Source: SM1-46 sp002451215 (GTDB lineage: Bacteria > Pseudomonadota > Gammaproteobacteria > Acidiferrobacterales > Sulfurifustaceae). Taken from it: DNA of 64,000 nt. Location: positions 47,010 to 111,009 of the forward strand of contig DKBM01000083.1 of NCBI GenBank assembly GCA_002451215.1, given 5' to 3'. The notes beneath the pieces were generated by a model. It made no database searches, was not told where the DNA came from, and was given only the letters and a program-made list of their open reading frames with translations. The translations under genes and the position numbers were made by a program. Below are positions 51,618 through 59,082 of the stretch, piece after piece (position 1 is the stretch's first letter; the number at the start of each line of letters is the position of its first letter).

Positions 51618-51842
51618 CTTCTTAAAGTCTCCTCAATCATTCGAAGTTGGTGGGTGAATACACAATTTCCGATTACCTCTTTCCTCCCTTCTTGTGGATG
51701 TCGATGCGCAAAAAATGCTGCTAGCAGCGTGGCCGATCAATATAGACTACCGATCCAATATTTGGATTAAGTAATCTTAAGATATCCGAGAGGCTCTTCG
51801 GCTCCGGCTTGAGCGCCGACCCTACTCCGGTATCCTGCACGA

Positions 51843-52637
51843 ATGAATTCTGTCACTTCCCACGGAATCTCCCGTCGCGACGTGCTGCGCGGGCTGGCGG
51901 CAGCGGGCCTGGGACTGGCGGGAGCCAGCGCGGCGGAAGGCGCGTTGTCGCCAAGACCGTTGGTTGAGCGGACGATCCCCAAGAGTGGCGAGCGCATCCC
52001 GGCCATCGGGCTCGGGACGTGGCGCACGTTCGATGTCGGCACCGCCGAGGCCGAGCGCTCTGGGCCACGCGAGGTGCTGAAGCTCTTCGCCGCCGCCGGC
52101 GCGCGCGTCATCGATTCCTCTCCCATGTACGGGCNNCTCATGCAGGTGCACAACCTGATGGATTGGGAGACGCACCTCGACACGCTGGCCGAGTGGAAGA
52201 AGGCCGGGAAGGTGCGCTACGTCGGCATCACCCACTACACCGAGAGCGCCTATGACGAACTGGAAGACGTGATGGCGCGCGCGGAGATCGACTTCGTGCA
52301 GTTCAACTACAACATTATCCGGCGCGAGGCGGAACAGCGCCTGCTGCCGCTCGCCAGGGAGCGGCGCATCGCGGTGCTGGTGAACCGGCCGTTCATGGGC
52401 TCGGACCTGTTCGACCATGTGCGCGGCAAGCAACTGCCGGCGTGGGCCAGGGAGATCGACTGCGCGTCGTGGGCGCAGTTCTTCCTCAAGTTCATCCTCT
52501 CGCACCCGGCGGTGACCTGCGCGATCCCGGCCACCAGCAATCCGAAACACGCGCTCGATAACCTCGGTGGCGCGCGCGGACGCCTGCCGGACGCCAAGAT
52601 GCGCGAGCGCATGGCCGAGCACGTGGCGAAGCTCTAG
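51843..52637 (+). CDS. Tat-exported aldo/keto reductase, interrupted by an assembly gap
   Basis: The N terminus has a twin-arginine signal (ISRRDVLRGLAAAGLGLAGASAAEG). The TIM-barrel reductase follows: IPAIGLGTWRTFDVG, VIDSSPMYG, then after the NN at 52136-52137 LMQVHNLMDWETHLDTLAEWKKAGKVRYVGITHYTESAYDEL and the C-terminal PAVTCAIPATSNPKHALDNL. About 45 residues including the usual catalytic Lys region are missing in the gap, so catalysis cannot be judged. Export by Tat suggests the cofactor is loaded in the cytoplasm. Confidence 0.85.
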   Translation: MNSVTSHGISRRDVLRGLAAAGLGLAGASAAEGALSPRPLVERTIPKSGERIPAIGLGTWRTFDVGTAEAERSGPREVLKLFAAAGARVIDSSPMYGXLMQVHNLMDWETHLDTLAEWKKAGKVRYVGITHYTESAYDELEDVMARAEIDFVQFNYNIIRREAEQRLLPLARERRIAVLVNRPFMGSDLFDHVRGKQLPAWAREIDCASWAQFFLKFILSHPAVTCAIPATSNPKHALDNLGGARGRLPDAKMRERMAEHVAKL

Positions 52638-52654
52638 TTGGGCTGACTCCGCCG

Positions 52655-53041
52655 ATGGCCGCGCCAGCGAAAACGCTGCTCTCGATTGTCGAGCTCGGGG
52701 GTTATCCGGACTTTCGGGCGATCTACGAGCGCGCGGGCTTCAAGGTCGAGACGATCAACTCGGTGCGCAAGGCCATCACCGCGCTGCGCACGATAAAGCC
52801 GGACGTGATCGTCGCGGAGTTCAACTACCAGTCGGATTTCCGCGACCGCACGAGTTCGCTCGAATCGCTGCTCGCCACCATGCAGAGACTGCCGGACACG
52901 AAGCTGATCGTGTTCTACGAGAAGGAGTTCGAGCACCAGTTGCCGCGCGTGACCTCGCGCTTCGCGCTGCATGCCACCCTGCCGTTCCCGATCGACGAGG
53001 CAAAACTCGAGGAAGCAGTGCGCCGCGCGGCGGCCGGCTGA
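52655..53041 (+). CDS. Unknown protein with a receiver-like fold pattern
   Basis: 128 residues. The alternation LLSIVELGGYPDFRAIYERAGFKVETINSVRKAITALRTIKPDVIVAEFNYQSDF, TKLIVFYEKEFEHQLP, HATLPFPIDEAKLEEAVRRAA resembles a CheY-like alpha/beta order, but the acidic pocket and conserved Lys are absent. It begins 17 bases after the reductase stop and ends 6 bases before the stop of a convergent gene. No function is assigned. Confidence 0.6.
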   Translation: MAAPAKTLLSIVELGGYPDFRAIYERAGFKVETINSVRKAITALRTIKPDVIVAEFNYQSDFRDRTSSLESLLATMQRLPDTKLIVFYEKEFEHQLPRVTSRFALHATLPFPIDEAKLEEAVRRAAAG

Positions 53042-53047
53042 CGGCGG

Positions 53048-53677
53048 CTATTGCGCGGCTGGCGCCTCGCGGATCAGGAGGCCAGTCGTGGAAACGCGCA
53101 CCTCGTAGGTCTTGCCGCCGTTCGCTGGCACGAAGCTCGCCGAGCCGTATTCGGCATCGAGCAACGGCGCGAGCATGACGTAGCGCTTGCGCAGCGTGAA
53201 CATGTCGACAGGCTTGTCCTCGCCGAGCGCCTGCACGGTCCGGGTCTTGGCCTTCTCCTCCTGCACATTGGTGTAGCGCCCGGCAATGCGGTCCAGCTCG
53301 TAGGCCGTATGCAAGCCGAAGAAATTCCCGATCGGCTTCCATTTGAGGATGTGCGCATCGATGTAAAGCTCATCGCCGGCCAGCTCGTGCACCACCTCGC
53401 GCCCGTCCGGCAGGCGCACGCGTGCCCGAAAGCGCTGCTCGCCGAGCGGCTCGACCTGCACGGTGGCAGCCAGGGTTTCCTGCGTGAAGGCGTGGTACCC
53501 CTGGATAGCGACACCGATCATGGAAAACAGGCCGGCGACTGCGAGACAGAGCATCGCGATGACAAGATGGGAAAACGTGCGTAGCGGCTTCTTGCGCGCG
53601 AGTGCCACCAGCGCCGCGACGATGAACAAGAAGCCGATGACGCCGAGAATGAGCGAAAAAATCGTGAGGCCGGACAT
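53048..53677 (-). CDS. Membrane-anchored protein of unknown function
   Basis: 209 residues from ATG 53677, with GGAG before it. Two TM helices at the N terminus (FSLILGVIGFLFIVAALVALARK and LVIAMLCLAVAGLFSMIGVAIQGY) lead to a periplasmic or cytoplasmic beta-rich domain (VQVEPLGEQRFRARVRLPDGREVVHELAGDELYIDAHILKWKPIGNFFGLHTAYELDRIAGRYTNV). I recognise no family with certainty. Divergent from the glycerophosphodiesterase gene. Confidence 0.65.
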   Translation of the reverse strand: MSGLTIFSLILGVIGFLFIVAALVALARKKPLRTFSHLVIAMLCLAVAGLFSMIGVAIQGYHAFTQETLAATVQVEPLGEQRFRARVRLPDGREVVHELAGDELYIDAHILKWKPIGNFFGLHTAYELDRIAGRYTNVQEEKAKTRTVQALGEDKPVDMFTLRKRYVMLAPLLDAEYGSASFVPANGGKTYEVRVSTTGLLIREAPAAQ

Positions 53678-53785
53678 GTCTGTCTCCACTTCGGGTTCTC
53701 TTCGGGGCCCAGTCTAACACTGGGGGCGCGTGAGCGCCGCCGCGCGCGGCCTCGCCCGCCGGACCCGGATGCTACAGTTGAAGCT

Positions 53786-54529
53786 ATGAAAATTCCCGCG
53801 CTGGTCGCGCACCGCGGTTACACGCTGCACTATCCGGAGAACACGCTGGTCGGCATCGAGGCCGCCATCGTGGCGGGCGCGCGCTACGTGGAAGTGGACG
53901 TGCAGTTGACGAGCGACCAGGTGCCGGTGCTGTACCACGACCGCACGCTGGAGCGCATCAGCAATCAGCAAGGCTCGATCCACGACTACACCGCCGAACA
54001 GCTTGGCGAGTTTCGCGCGTTCGACTTGGGGCGCTTCGGCTACAAGTTCGCGCAGGAGCCGATTGCCACACTCACGGCGTTCGCCGCGCTGCTCGCGCGC
54101 TATCCGAAGGCCACCGCGTTCGTGGAGGTAAAGCGCATCGCGGTGGAGCGCTTCGGCAACAGCGTAGTGCTGTCGCGCATGTTGCGCGAGCTGCGCCCGG
54201 TGCTGCGCCAGTGCGTGCTGATTTCCTATTCTCTCGAAACGCTGATACACGCCCGCCAGCAGAGCTGGCCGGCGATCGGGGTAGTCGTCGACCGCTGGCG
54301 CGACCGCAACCTGGCGATGGTGCGCCAGATCAATCCGGAATACCTGTTCTGCGACAGCGAGGGACTGCCGCGCTTTGGCAAGCTGCGCTTCGCCAACGCC
54401 AGGCTCGCGGTGTTCGAGGTCACTGATGCTGCGCTCGCCCTCAGGCTGGGGCGCCGCGGCGTCGAACTGATCGAAACCTACGCGATCGGCGAACTGCAAA
54501 CGGAACTCGAGCGTCTTACCGCACCGTGA
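53786..54529 (+). CDS. Glycerophosphodiester phosphodiesterase (UgpQ-like)
   Basis: 247 residues with the GDPD barrel: VAHRGYTLHYPENTLVGIEAAIVAGARYVEVDVQLTSDQVPVLYHDRTLERISN (metal site with His, Glu, Asp and the HD pair). No signal peptide, so it acts in the cytoplasm on glycerophosphodiesters to give glycerol-3-phosphate. It overlaps the next gene (GTGA at 54526), a glycerol-3-phosphate dehydrogenase-like oxidoreductase, which fits a small glycerophospholipid salvage unit. Confidence 0.92.
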   Translation: MKIPALVAHRGYTLHYPENTLVGIEAAIVAGARYVEVDVQLTSDQVPVLYHDRTLERISNQQGSIHDYTAEQLGEFRAFDLGRFGYKFAQEPIATLTAFAALLARYPKATAFVEVKRIAVERFGNSVVLSRMLRELRPVLRQCVLISYSLETLIHARQQSWPAIGVVVDRWRDRNLAMVRQINPEYLFCDSEGLPRFGKLRFANARLAVFEVTDAALALRLGRRGVELIETYAIGELQTELERLTAP

Positions 54530-55689
54530 GCCCGCAGTTCGACATCGTTGTCATCGGCGGCGGCATCCATGGCGTGGGCGTCGCGCAGGCCGCGGCGGCG
54601 GCCGGCTACAGCGTGCTGCTCATCGAGCGCGACGCCATTGCCGCGCACACCTCGCGCCGCTCCAGCAAGCTGATCCACGGCGGCCTGCGCTATCTCGAGA
54701 CCGCGCAGTTTGGGCTGGTGCGCGAGTCGTTGCGCGAGCGCGCGACGCTGCTGCGCATCGCGCCGCACCTGGTGCGCCTCGTGCCGTTCTACATTCCGGT
54801 GTATGTCAGCACGCGCCGGCGACCGTGGCAGATCCGCGCCGGACTCTCGCTTTACGCACTGCTTGGGAGCCTCGGCGTGGACAACCGCTTCATCACCGTG
54901 CCACGCGGGCAATGGAGCTTCCTCGATGGCCTGCGCACGGAAGGGCTGGAGGCGGTGTTCCGCTACTACGACGCACAGACGGATGATGCCCTGCTCACCG
55001 AGGCGGTGTGGCGCTCGGCGCAGGCGCTCGGCGCCGAGCGTGCCTGCCCGGCGGAATTTCTCGGTGCCGAACGCGCCGACGACGGCTACTCAATACGTTA
55101 CCTTGCCGATGGCGAGGAGCAGACCTGCAGCGCCGGCGCGCTGGTGAACGCAACCGGTGCCTGGGCAAATGAGACACTCAAACACATTTCCCCGGCGCCA
55201 CCTCCACAGGCGGTGGAATTGGTGCAAGGCACGCATATCGTGCTGCCGAGCACGGTCGCGCAGGGCATCTACTACGTCGAGGCGCCAACCGACCGTCGCG
55301 CGGTGTTTGTGATGCCGTGGCAGGACAAAACCCTGGTGGGAACCACCGAGACCGCCTATCACGGCGATCCCGCCGCCGTGGCGCCGCTCGAGGCGGAAAT
55401 TGACTATCTGCGCGCGACCTATCGCCATTACTTCGGCCGGCGGCCAGATGAGGTGCTGGAAAGCTGGGCCGGACTGCGCGTACTGCCACAGGGCGAGGGT
55501 GCGCATTTTCACCGCCGGCGCGAGACGGTGCTGTATTGCGCGCCGGAACACCCGCGGCTCCTCAGCGTCTACGGCGGCAAACTCACCGGTTACCGCGCCA
55601 CCGGGCAACGAGTGGTGGCGTCACTCGCGAAGCTTTTGCCTTCACGCAATCCGCGTGCCAACACCGCGTTTCAAATGTTGGCCGATTGA
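54526..55689 (+). CDS. FAD-dependent glycerol-3-phosphate dehydrogenase-like protein, short form
   Basis: 387 residues. A dinucleotide-binding loop FDIVVIGGGIHGVGVAQAAAAAGYSVLLIERD, followed by TSRRSSKLIHGGLRYLETAQFGLVRESLRERATLLRIAPHLVRLVPFYIPVY, matches GlpD strongly. GlpD has about 500 residues; the C-terminal cap domain is absent here, as the chain ends at SVYGGKLTGYRATGQRVVASLAKL. Genes of this short type are known next to GDPD genes. Oxidation of glycerol-3-phosphate to DHAP with electrons to quinone is the likely reaction. Confidence 0.85.
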   Translation: MSPQFDIVVIGGGIHGVGVAQAAAAAGYSVLLIERDAIAAHTSRRSSKLIHGGLRYLETAQFGLVRESLRERATLLRIAPHLVRLVPFYIPVYVSTRRRPWQIRAGLSLYALLGSLGVDNRFITVPRGQWSFLDGLRTEGLEAVFRYYDAQTDDALLTEAVWRSAQALGAERACPAEFLGAERADDGYSIRYLADGEEQTCSAGALVNATGAWANETLKHISPAPPPQAVELVQGTHIVLPSTVAQGIYYVEAPTDRRAVFVMPWQDKTLVGTTETAYHGDPAAVAPLEAEIDYLRATYRHYFGRRPDEVLESWAGLRVLPQGEGAHFHRRRETVLYCAPEHPRLLSVYGGKLTGYRATGQRVVASLAKLLPSRNPRANTAFQMLAD

Positions 55690-55810
55690 GCACGCTCGGC
55701 ACGACCCGAATTGCGCTAACTGCTTGTTCGCAAACCGCCGACGAACGGTGGCTTGTCAGCCGCGAACAGACGTCAGCAGAATCCCAACCTTCGTCAGCAA
55801 GGAGCAGCGC

Positions 55811-56212
55811 ATGAATATCTTTGTCGGGAACCTCGCCGCCAACGTCAGCCAGGAAGATCTGCGCCGCCTGTTCGCAGGCTTTGGCACGATCGTGAAGACG
55901 CTGGTCAACAAGAACACTTCCAGCGGCCGGACGCTCGGATACGGGCACGTGCACATGGAACCGGAGTCCGCCGCACGCGAGGCGATCGAAGCGCTCCACT
56001 ACGCGCCGCTACGCGGGCGCCTGATTCGCGTGCGCGAGTGCGTGGAACGCGGGCGGCTCGAGCGCCGCAAAGCACGCATGCACTGGACCGGCCTCGAGCG
56101 CCGGCGCCTCGAGCGACGCACCAGCGGCCGCAGCTATCCGGAAATGCCGGTCGAGGTACTGAACGCGGAGCTCAACCGAGCGTCCGCTCAATGGTCCAAT
56201 AAAGGCCGGTAA
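55811..56212 (+). CDS. RRM-domain RNA-binding protein
   Basis: 133 residues from ATG 55811, with AAGGAG before it. An RRM occupies about 1-80: RNP2 NIFVGNLAANV and RNP1-like GRTLGYGHVHM; then a basic Arg-rich tail (RGRLERRKARMHWTGLERRRLERRTSGRSY). Small bacterial RRM proteins bind RNA and are often cold-related. The final 41 bases overlap the 3' end of the convergent hupE gene. Confidence 0.88.
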   Translation: MNIFVGNLAANVSQEDLRRLFAGFGTIVKTLVNKNTSSGRTLGYGHVHMEPESAAREAIEALHYAPLRGRLIRVRECVERGRLERRKARMHWTGLERRRLERRTSGRSYPEMPVEVLNAELNRASAQWSNKGR

Positions 56213-57314
56213 GCGCAATCGCGGCCGAAGCCGGAATCACCACCCGGCTTCGGTACCACGGCCGGTCCTTGAACCAGTAGCCGACCGTCAGATAGGCCAG
56301 CGCAATCACCGCCAGCTGGCCGAGCTCAACCCCGACGTTGAAGCTCAACAGCCCCGTGAGAAACTCCGAGCGGGGCAGTCCCACTTCCTGCAACACGCCG
56401 GCAAACCCCATGCCGTGCAGCAAGCCGAAGCCGAACACCACGACTGGCCGCCACGCGTGCAAGCGCGGCGTGATGATGTTCTCCACCGCAACGTAGACGA
56501 TCGAGGCCGCGATCAGCGGCTCGACAATAGCCGGCGACAACGAGACCAGTCCGTACACCGACAACGCCAACGTGATAGTGTGCGCCACCGTGAAGGCCGT
56601 GACCTGGATCAGTAACGGCCGCCAATGCAGGCTCAACAGGAACAGTCCGAGCACGAACAGAATGTGGTCCACGCCAAGCGGCAGGATGTGCGTGAAACCA
56701 AGACCAATGTACTGCCCGATGATCGCCAGGCGCGTCGGCCGCGCGATGCCAACGCCAATGACGTAGGCATCACTCTTGCGACCGTCCTTCAACCACAGTG
56801 CCACCCGCTCGCCGCTACCGACCGCCGGCAGGCGCACGATGCTTTGGCCGAATTCCGCCGCGTAGGCCCAGCGGAATGCGTGGGCCCCGTTCGGCACCGG
56901 CCCGCACAGGCCGAGGGTGCTGAGCCGCGCGCGGGCCTGATCGCCGACCGGCGGAATCCTGAGATCGCAGACTTCCGGCTCGCTGCGTGCGCCGTCGAAT
57001 TCGAGCGTGATGCCCTTCAGGTAAACCGGCAGGTGCTTGCGCACCTCGACTTCGAGCGCGGCCGGCGCCAGCGCGCGCAGACCGTTGTAGCGCTGCGCAT
57101 TGGGCGACTCGTTGGTGTCCGCATGCGCGGGGCCGATGCCGGCAAGCACCGCTTCGAGATTGACGTTTAGCACCACGCGGTAGCTGCCGTCGTCGGCGAA
57201 AGTTACGTCGGCAATAGCCGGGCGGATTTCATGCGCGCCGGCGGCAGGAACAAGCGCAAACAACAGGACGACCGCTGCCGCACGCCAACGGATGGAGTGA
57301 AACCACGCGTTCAT
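56172..57314 (-). CDS. HupE/UreJ family protein, nickel/cobalt permease-like
   Basis: 380 residues from ATG 57314. A signal-like segment (RAAAVVLLFALVPAAGA) is followed by a periplasmic beta domain (about 25-185) and then the HupE/UreJ membrane part with IGLGFTHILPLGVDHILFVLGLFLLSL, AFTVAHTITLALSVYGLV and VVFGFGLLHGMGFAGVL, whose His and Asp residues can coordinate Ni or Co. It probably transports nickel or cobalt; the divergent neighbour encodes DUF4198, a family found with nickel/cobalt uptake systems. The start is uncertain; the open frame reaches 57368. Confidence 0.85.
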   Translation of the reverse strand: MNAWFHSIRWRAAAVVLLFALVPAAGAHEIRPAIADVTFADDGSYRVVLNVNLEAVLAGIGPAHADTNESPNAQRYNGLRALAPAALEVEVRKHLPVYLKGITLEFDGARSEPEVCDLRIPPVGDQARARLSTLGLCGPVPNGAHAFRWAYAAEFGQSIVRLPAVGSGERVALWLKDGRKSDAYVIGVGIARPTRLAIIGQYIGLGFTHILPLGVDHILFVLGLFLLSLHWRPLLIQVTAFTVAHTITLALSVYGLVSLSPAIVEPLIAASIVYVAVENIITPRLHAWRPVVVFGFGLLHGMGFAGVLQEVGLPRSEFLTGLLSFNVGVELGQLAVIALAYLTVGYWFKDRPWYRSRVVIPASAAIALTGLYWTIERTLG

Positions 57315-57399
57315 CGGTTCGGGAAATTCCTGTGTTGTCGGGTTCGGCAACCCGCTGTTATCCTGCACGCCGCATTCAACCCCGCGGCGGTCCTACGGC

Positions 57400-58188
57400 G
57401 TGCGACAGTCTACGCGTAAATTCCTTGCCCTGCTCTGGCTGGCATTATTCTCCACGCAGTCAGCGGCGCATGACTTCTGGATCGAGCCTGAGCACTTCCG
57501 CCCGAAGGCCGGGGTGAGCGTGCCAATCCGGCTTTTCGTCGGCCAGGATTTCACCGGCGAGCCTGTGCCGTACATTCCCGAAGTCATTGAGCGCTACGTG
57601 GTGGCGACTGCGCGCGGCATCGAGCCCGTGCAGGCCACCACCGGAGACGACCCGGCGGGTTCGTTCGTGCCGACCGTGGGTTTGTCGGTAATTGCCTACG
57701 AGAGCCAAGAGTACGACGTCAAATTCGATTCCTATGATGAGTTCGAAAGGTACCTAGTAAAGGAAGGGCTGGAACGACATATCGAGCTCGCTTCGAAGCA
57801 CCGCGAGCGTGGCAACATCAAGGAGATCTACACGCGCCACGCCAAGGCGCTGCTCGTCACGCCCGGCACTTCCGACATCGCGCCCGACCGGGCGATGGGG
57901 CTCGTGATGGAGTTCGTGGCCGACACCATCCCCTATGGACCGGGAGAATTCAGCGCACGACTGCTCTATCACGGTGAGCCGCTCGAAGACTCGCTGGTGA
58001 TACTGTTCCGTAAGGACAAACCCGTGGAGAAAATCAAAGTGCGCACCGACAAGCAGGGGCGCGTCGTGGTACGGTTGCCGGCCAAGGGTATATGGCTCGC
58101 AACCTCCGTGCACATGGTGCGTACGCCGTTCTACGCGCGGCACGACTGGCGCAGCTTCTGGGCGTCGCTCACCTTCGAGGTTTACTAG
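57400..58188 (+). CDS. DUF4198 exported protein, metal-uptake associated
   Basis: 262 residues from GTG 57400. Signal peptide TRKFLALLWLALFSTQSAAH, then HDFWIEPEHFRPKAGVSVPIRLFVGQDFTGEPVPYIPEVIERY and the C-terminal PLEDSLVILFRKDKPVEKIKVRTDKQGRVVVRLPAKGIWLATSVHMVRTPF, both typical of DUF4198 (NikM/NikK-like Ig domain). The start HDFW after cleavage could give an ATCUN-like metal site. It lies divergent to HupE with 85 bp between them, consistent with shared metal control. Confidence 0.85.
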   Translation: MRQSTRKFLALLWLALFSTQSAAHDFWIEPEHFRPKAGVSVPIRLFVGQDFTGEPVPYIPEVIERYVVATARGIEPVQATTGDDPAGSFVPTVGLSVIAYESQEYDVKFDSYDEFERYLVKEGLERHIELASKHRERGNIKEIYTRHAKALLVTPGTSDIAPDRAMGLVMEFVADTIPYGPGEFSARLLYHGEPLEDSLVILFRKDKPVEKIKVRTDKQGRVVVRLPAKGIWLATSVHMVRTPFYARHDWRSFWASLTFEVY

Positions 58189-58189
58189 C

Positions 58190-59032
58190 GTGTCCGCCGC
58201 GCGCCGCGTCTCGAACTTTCCCCGCCTCGCCAACCTCGGGCCGAAATCCGAGCAGTGGCTGAACGCCATCGGCGTCCATACGCAGCGCGATCTCGAGAAA
58301 CTCGGCTCGGTGAGCGCTTACCGGCTGCTCAAGAATCAGGGTTATAACGCCTCTCTCAATCTGGTGTACGCCATCGAGGGCGCGCTGCGTGGCATCGACT
58401 GGAACCGACTGCCGCTTGCATTGAAGACCGAGCTCCGGGTGCGGGTTGCCGATGCCATGAAGCCGCGCTGCGCGTGGTGCGGAACCGATCCGCTGTATGT
58501 GCAGTATCACGACGAGGAATGGGGCGTTCCGGTACACGATGACCACAAGCACTTCGAGTTCCTGATCCTTGAAGGCGCGCAGGCCGGGCTTTCCTGGATC
58601 ACGATCCTGCGAAAGCGCGAGGGCTATCGCGAGGCGTTCGCCGATTTCGACGCGGCACGCGTCGCGCGCTACGGCAAGCGCGAGTTTGCGCACCTCATGA
58701 AGAATCCCGGCATCGTGCGCAACCGCCTGAAAATCGAGAGCGCAGCGAAGAACGCGCGCGCCTTCCTTGCCGTCCAGGACGAGTTCGGCAGCTTCGACAA
58801 ATACGTCTGGCGCTTCGTCGGCGGGAAGCCGATCCAGAACCGCTGGAAGCACATGAAGCAACTTCCGGCGCGTACGTCCGAATCGGATGCGCTGAGCAAA
58901 GACCTGAAGCGGCGCGGCTTCACCTTTGTCGGCTCAACGATCATTTACGCGCACATGCAGGCGATCGGGATGGTGAACGACCATGTCATCGATTGCTACC
59001 GCCACAAGACACTGGCGAAAAGCCGGCGTTAA
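58190..59032 (+). CDS. tag: TfoX_C-Tag fusion: DNA-3-methyladenine glycosylase I
   Basis: 280 residues from GTG 58190. Residues about 10-82 are a TfoX C-terminal-like helical domain (LANLGPKSEQWLNAIGVHTQRDLEKLGSVSAYRLLKNQG..LVYAIEGALRGIDW), and about 90-275 a complete Tag glycosylase: RCAWCGTDPLYVQYHDEEWGVP (zinc Cys/His), AQAGLSWITILRKREGYREAF and FVGSTIIYAHMQAIGMVNDHVIDCYRH (zinc His and Cys). Tag removes 3-methyladenine from DNA. A TfoX_C domain fused to Tag is not the ordinary arrangement and could provide DNA binding. Only 1 base follows the DUF4198 stop. Confidence 0.88.
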   Translation: MSAARRVSNFPRLANLGPKSEQWLNAIGVHTQRDLEKLGSVSAYRLLKNQGYNASLNLVYAIEGALRGIDWNRLPLALKTELRVRVADAMKPRCAWCGTDPLYVQYHDEEWGVPVHDDHKHFEFLILEGAQAGLSWITILRKREGYREAFADFDAARVARYGKREFAHLMKNPGIVRNRLKIESAAKNARAFLAVQDEFGSFDKYVWRFVGGKPIQNRWKHMKQLPARTSESDALSKDLKRRGFTFVGSTIIYAHMQAIGMVNDHVIDCYRHKTLAKSRR

Positions 59033-59082
59033 CGGTTCCGTCAGTAACACACCCGTCGGTCGTGGCGGTGGTGCGCCGCCCC

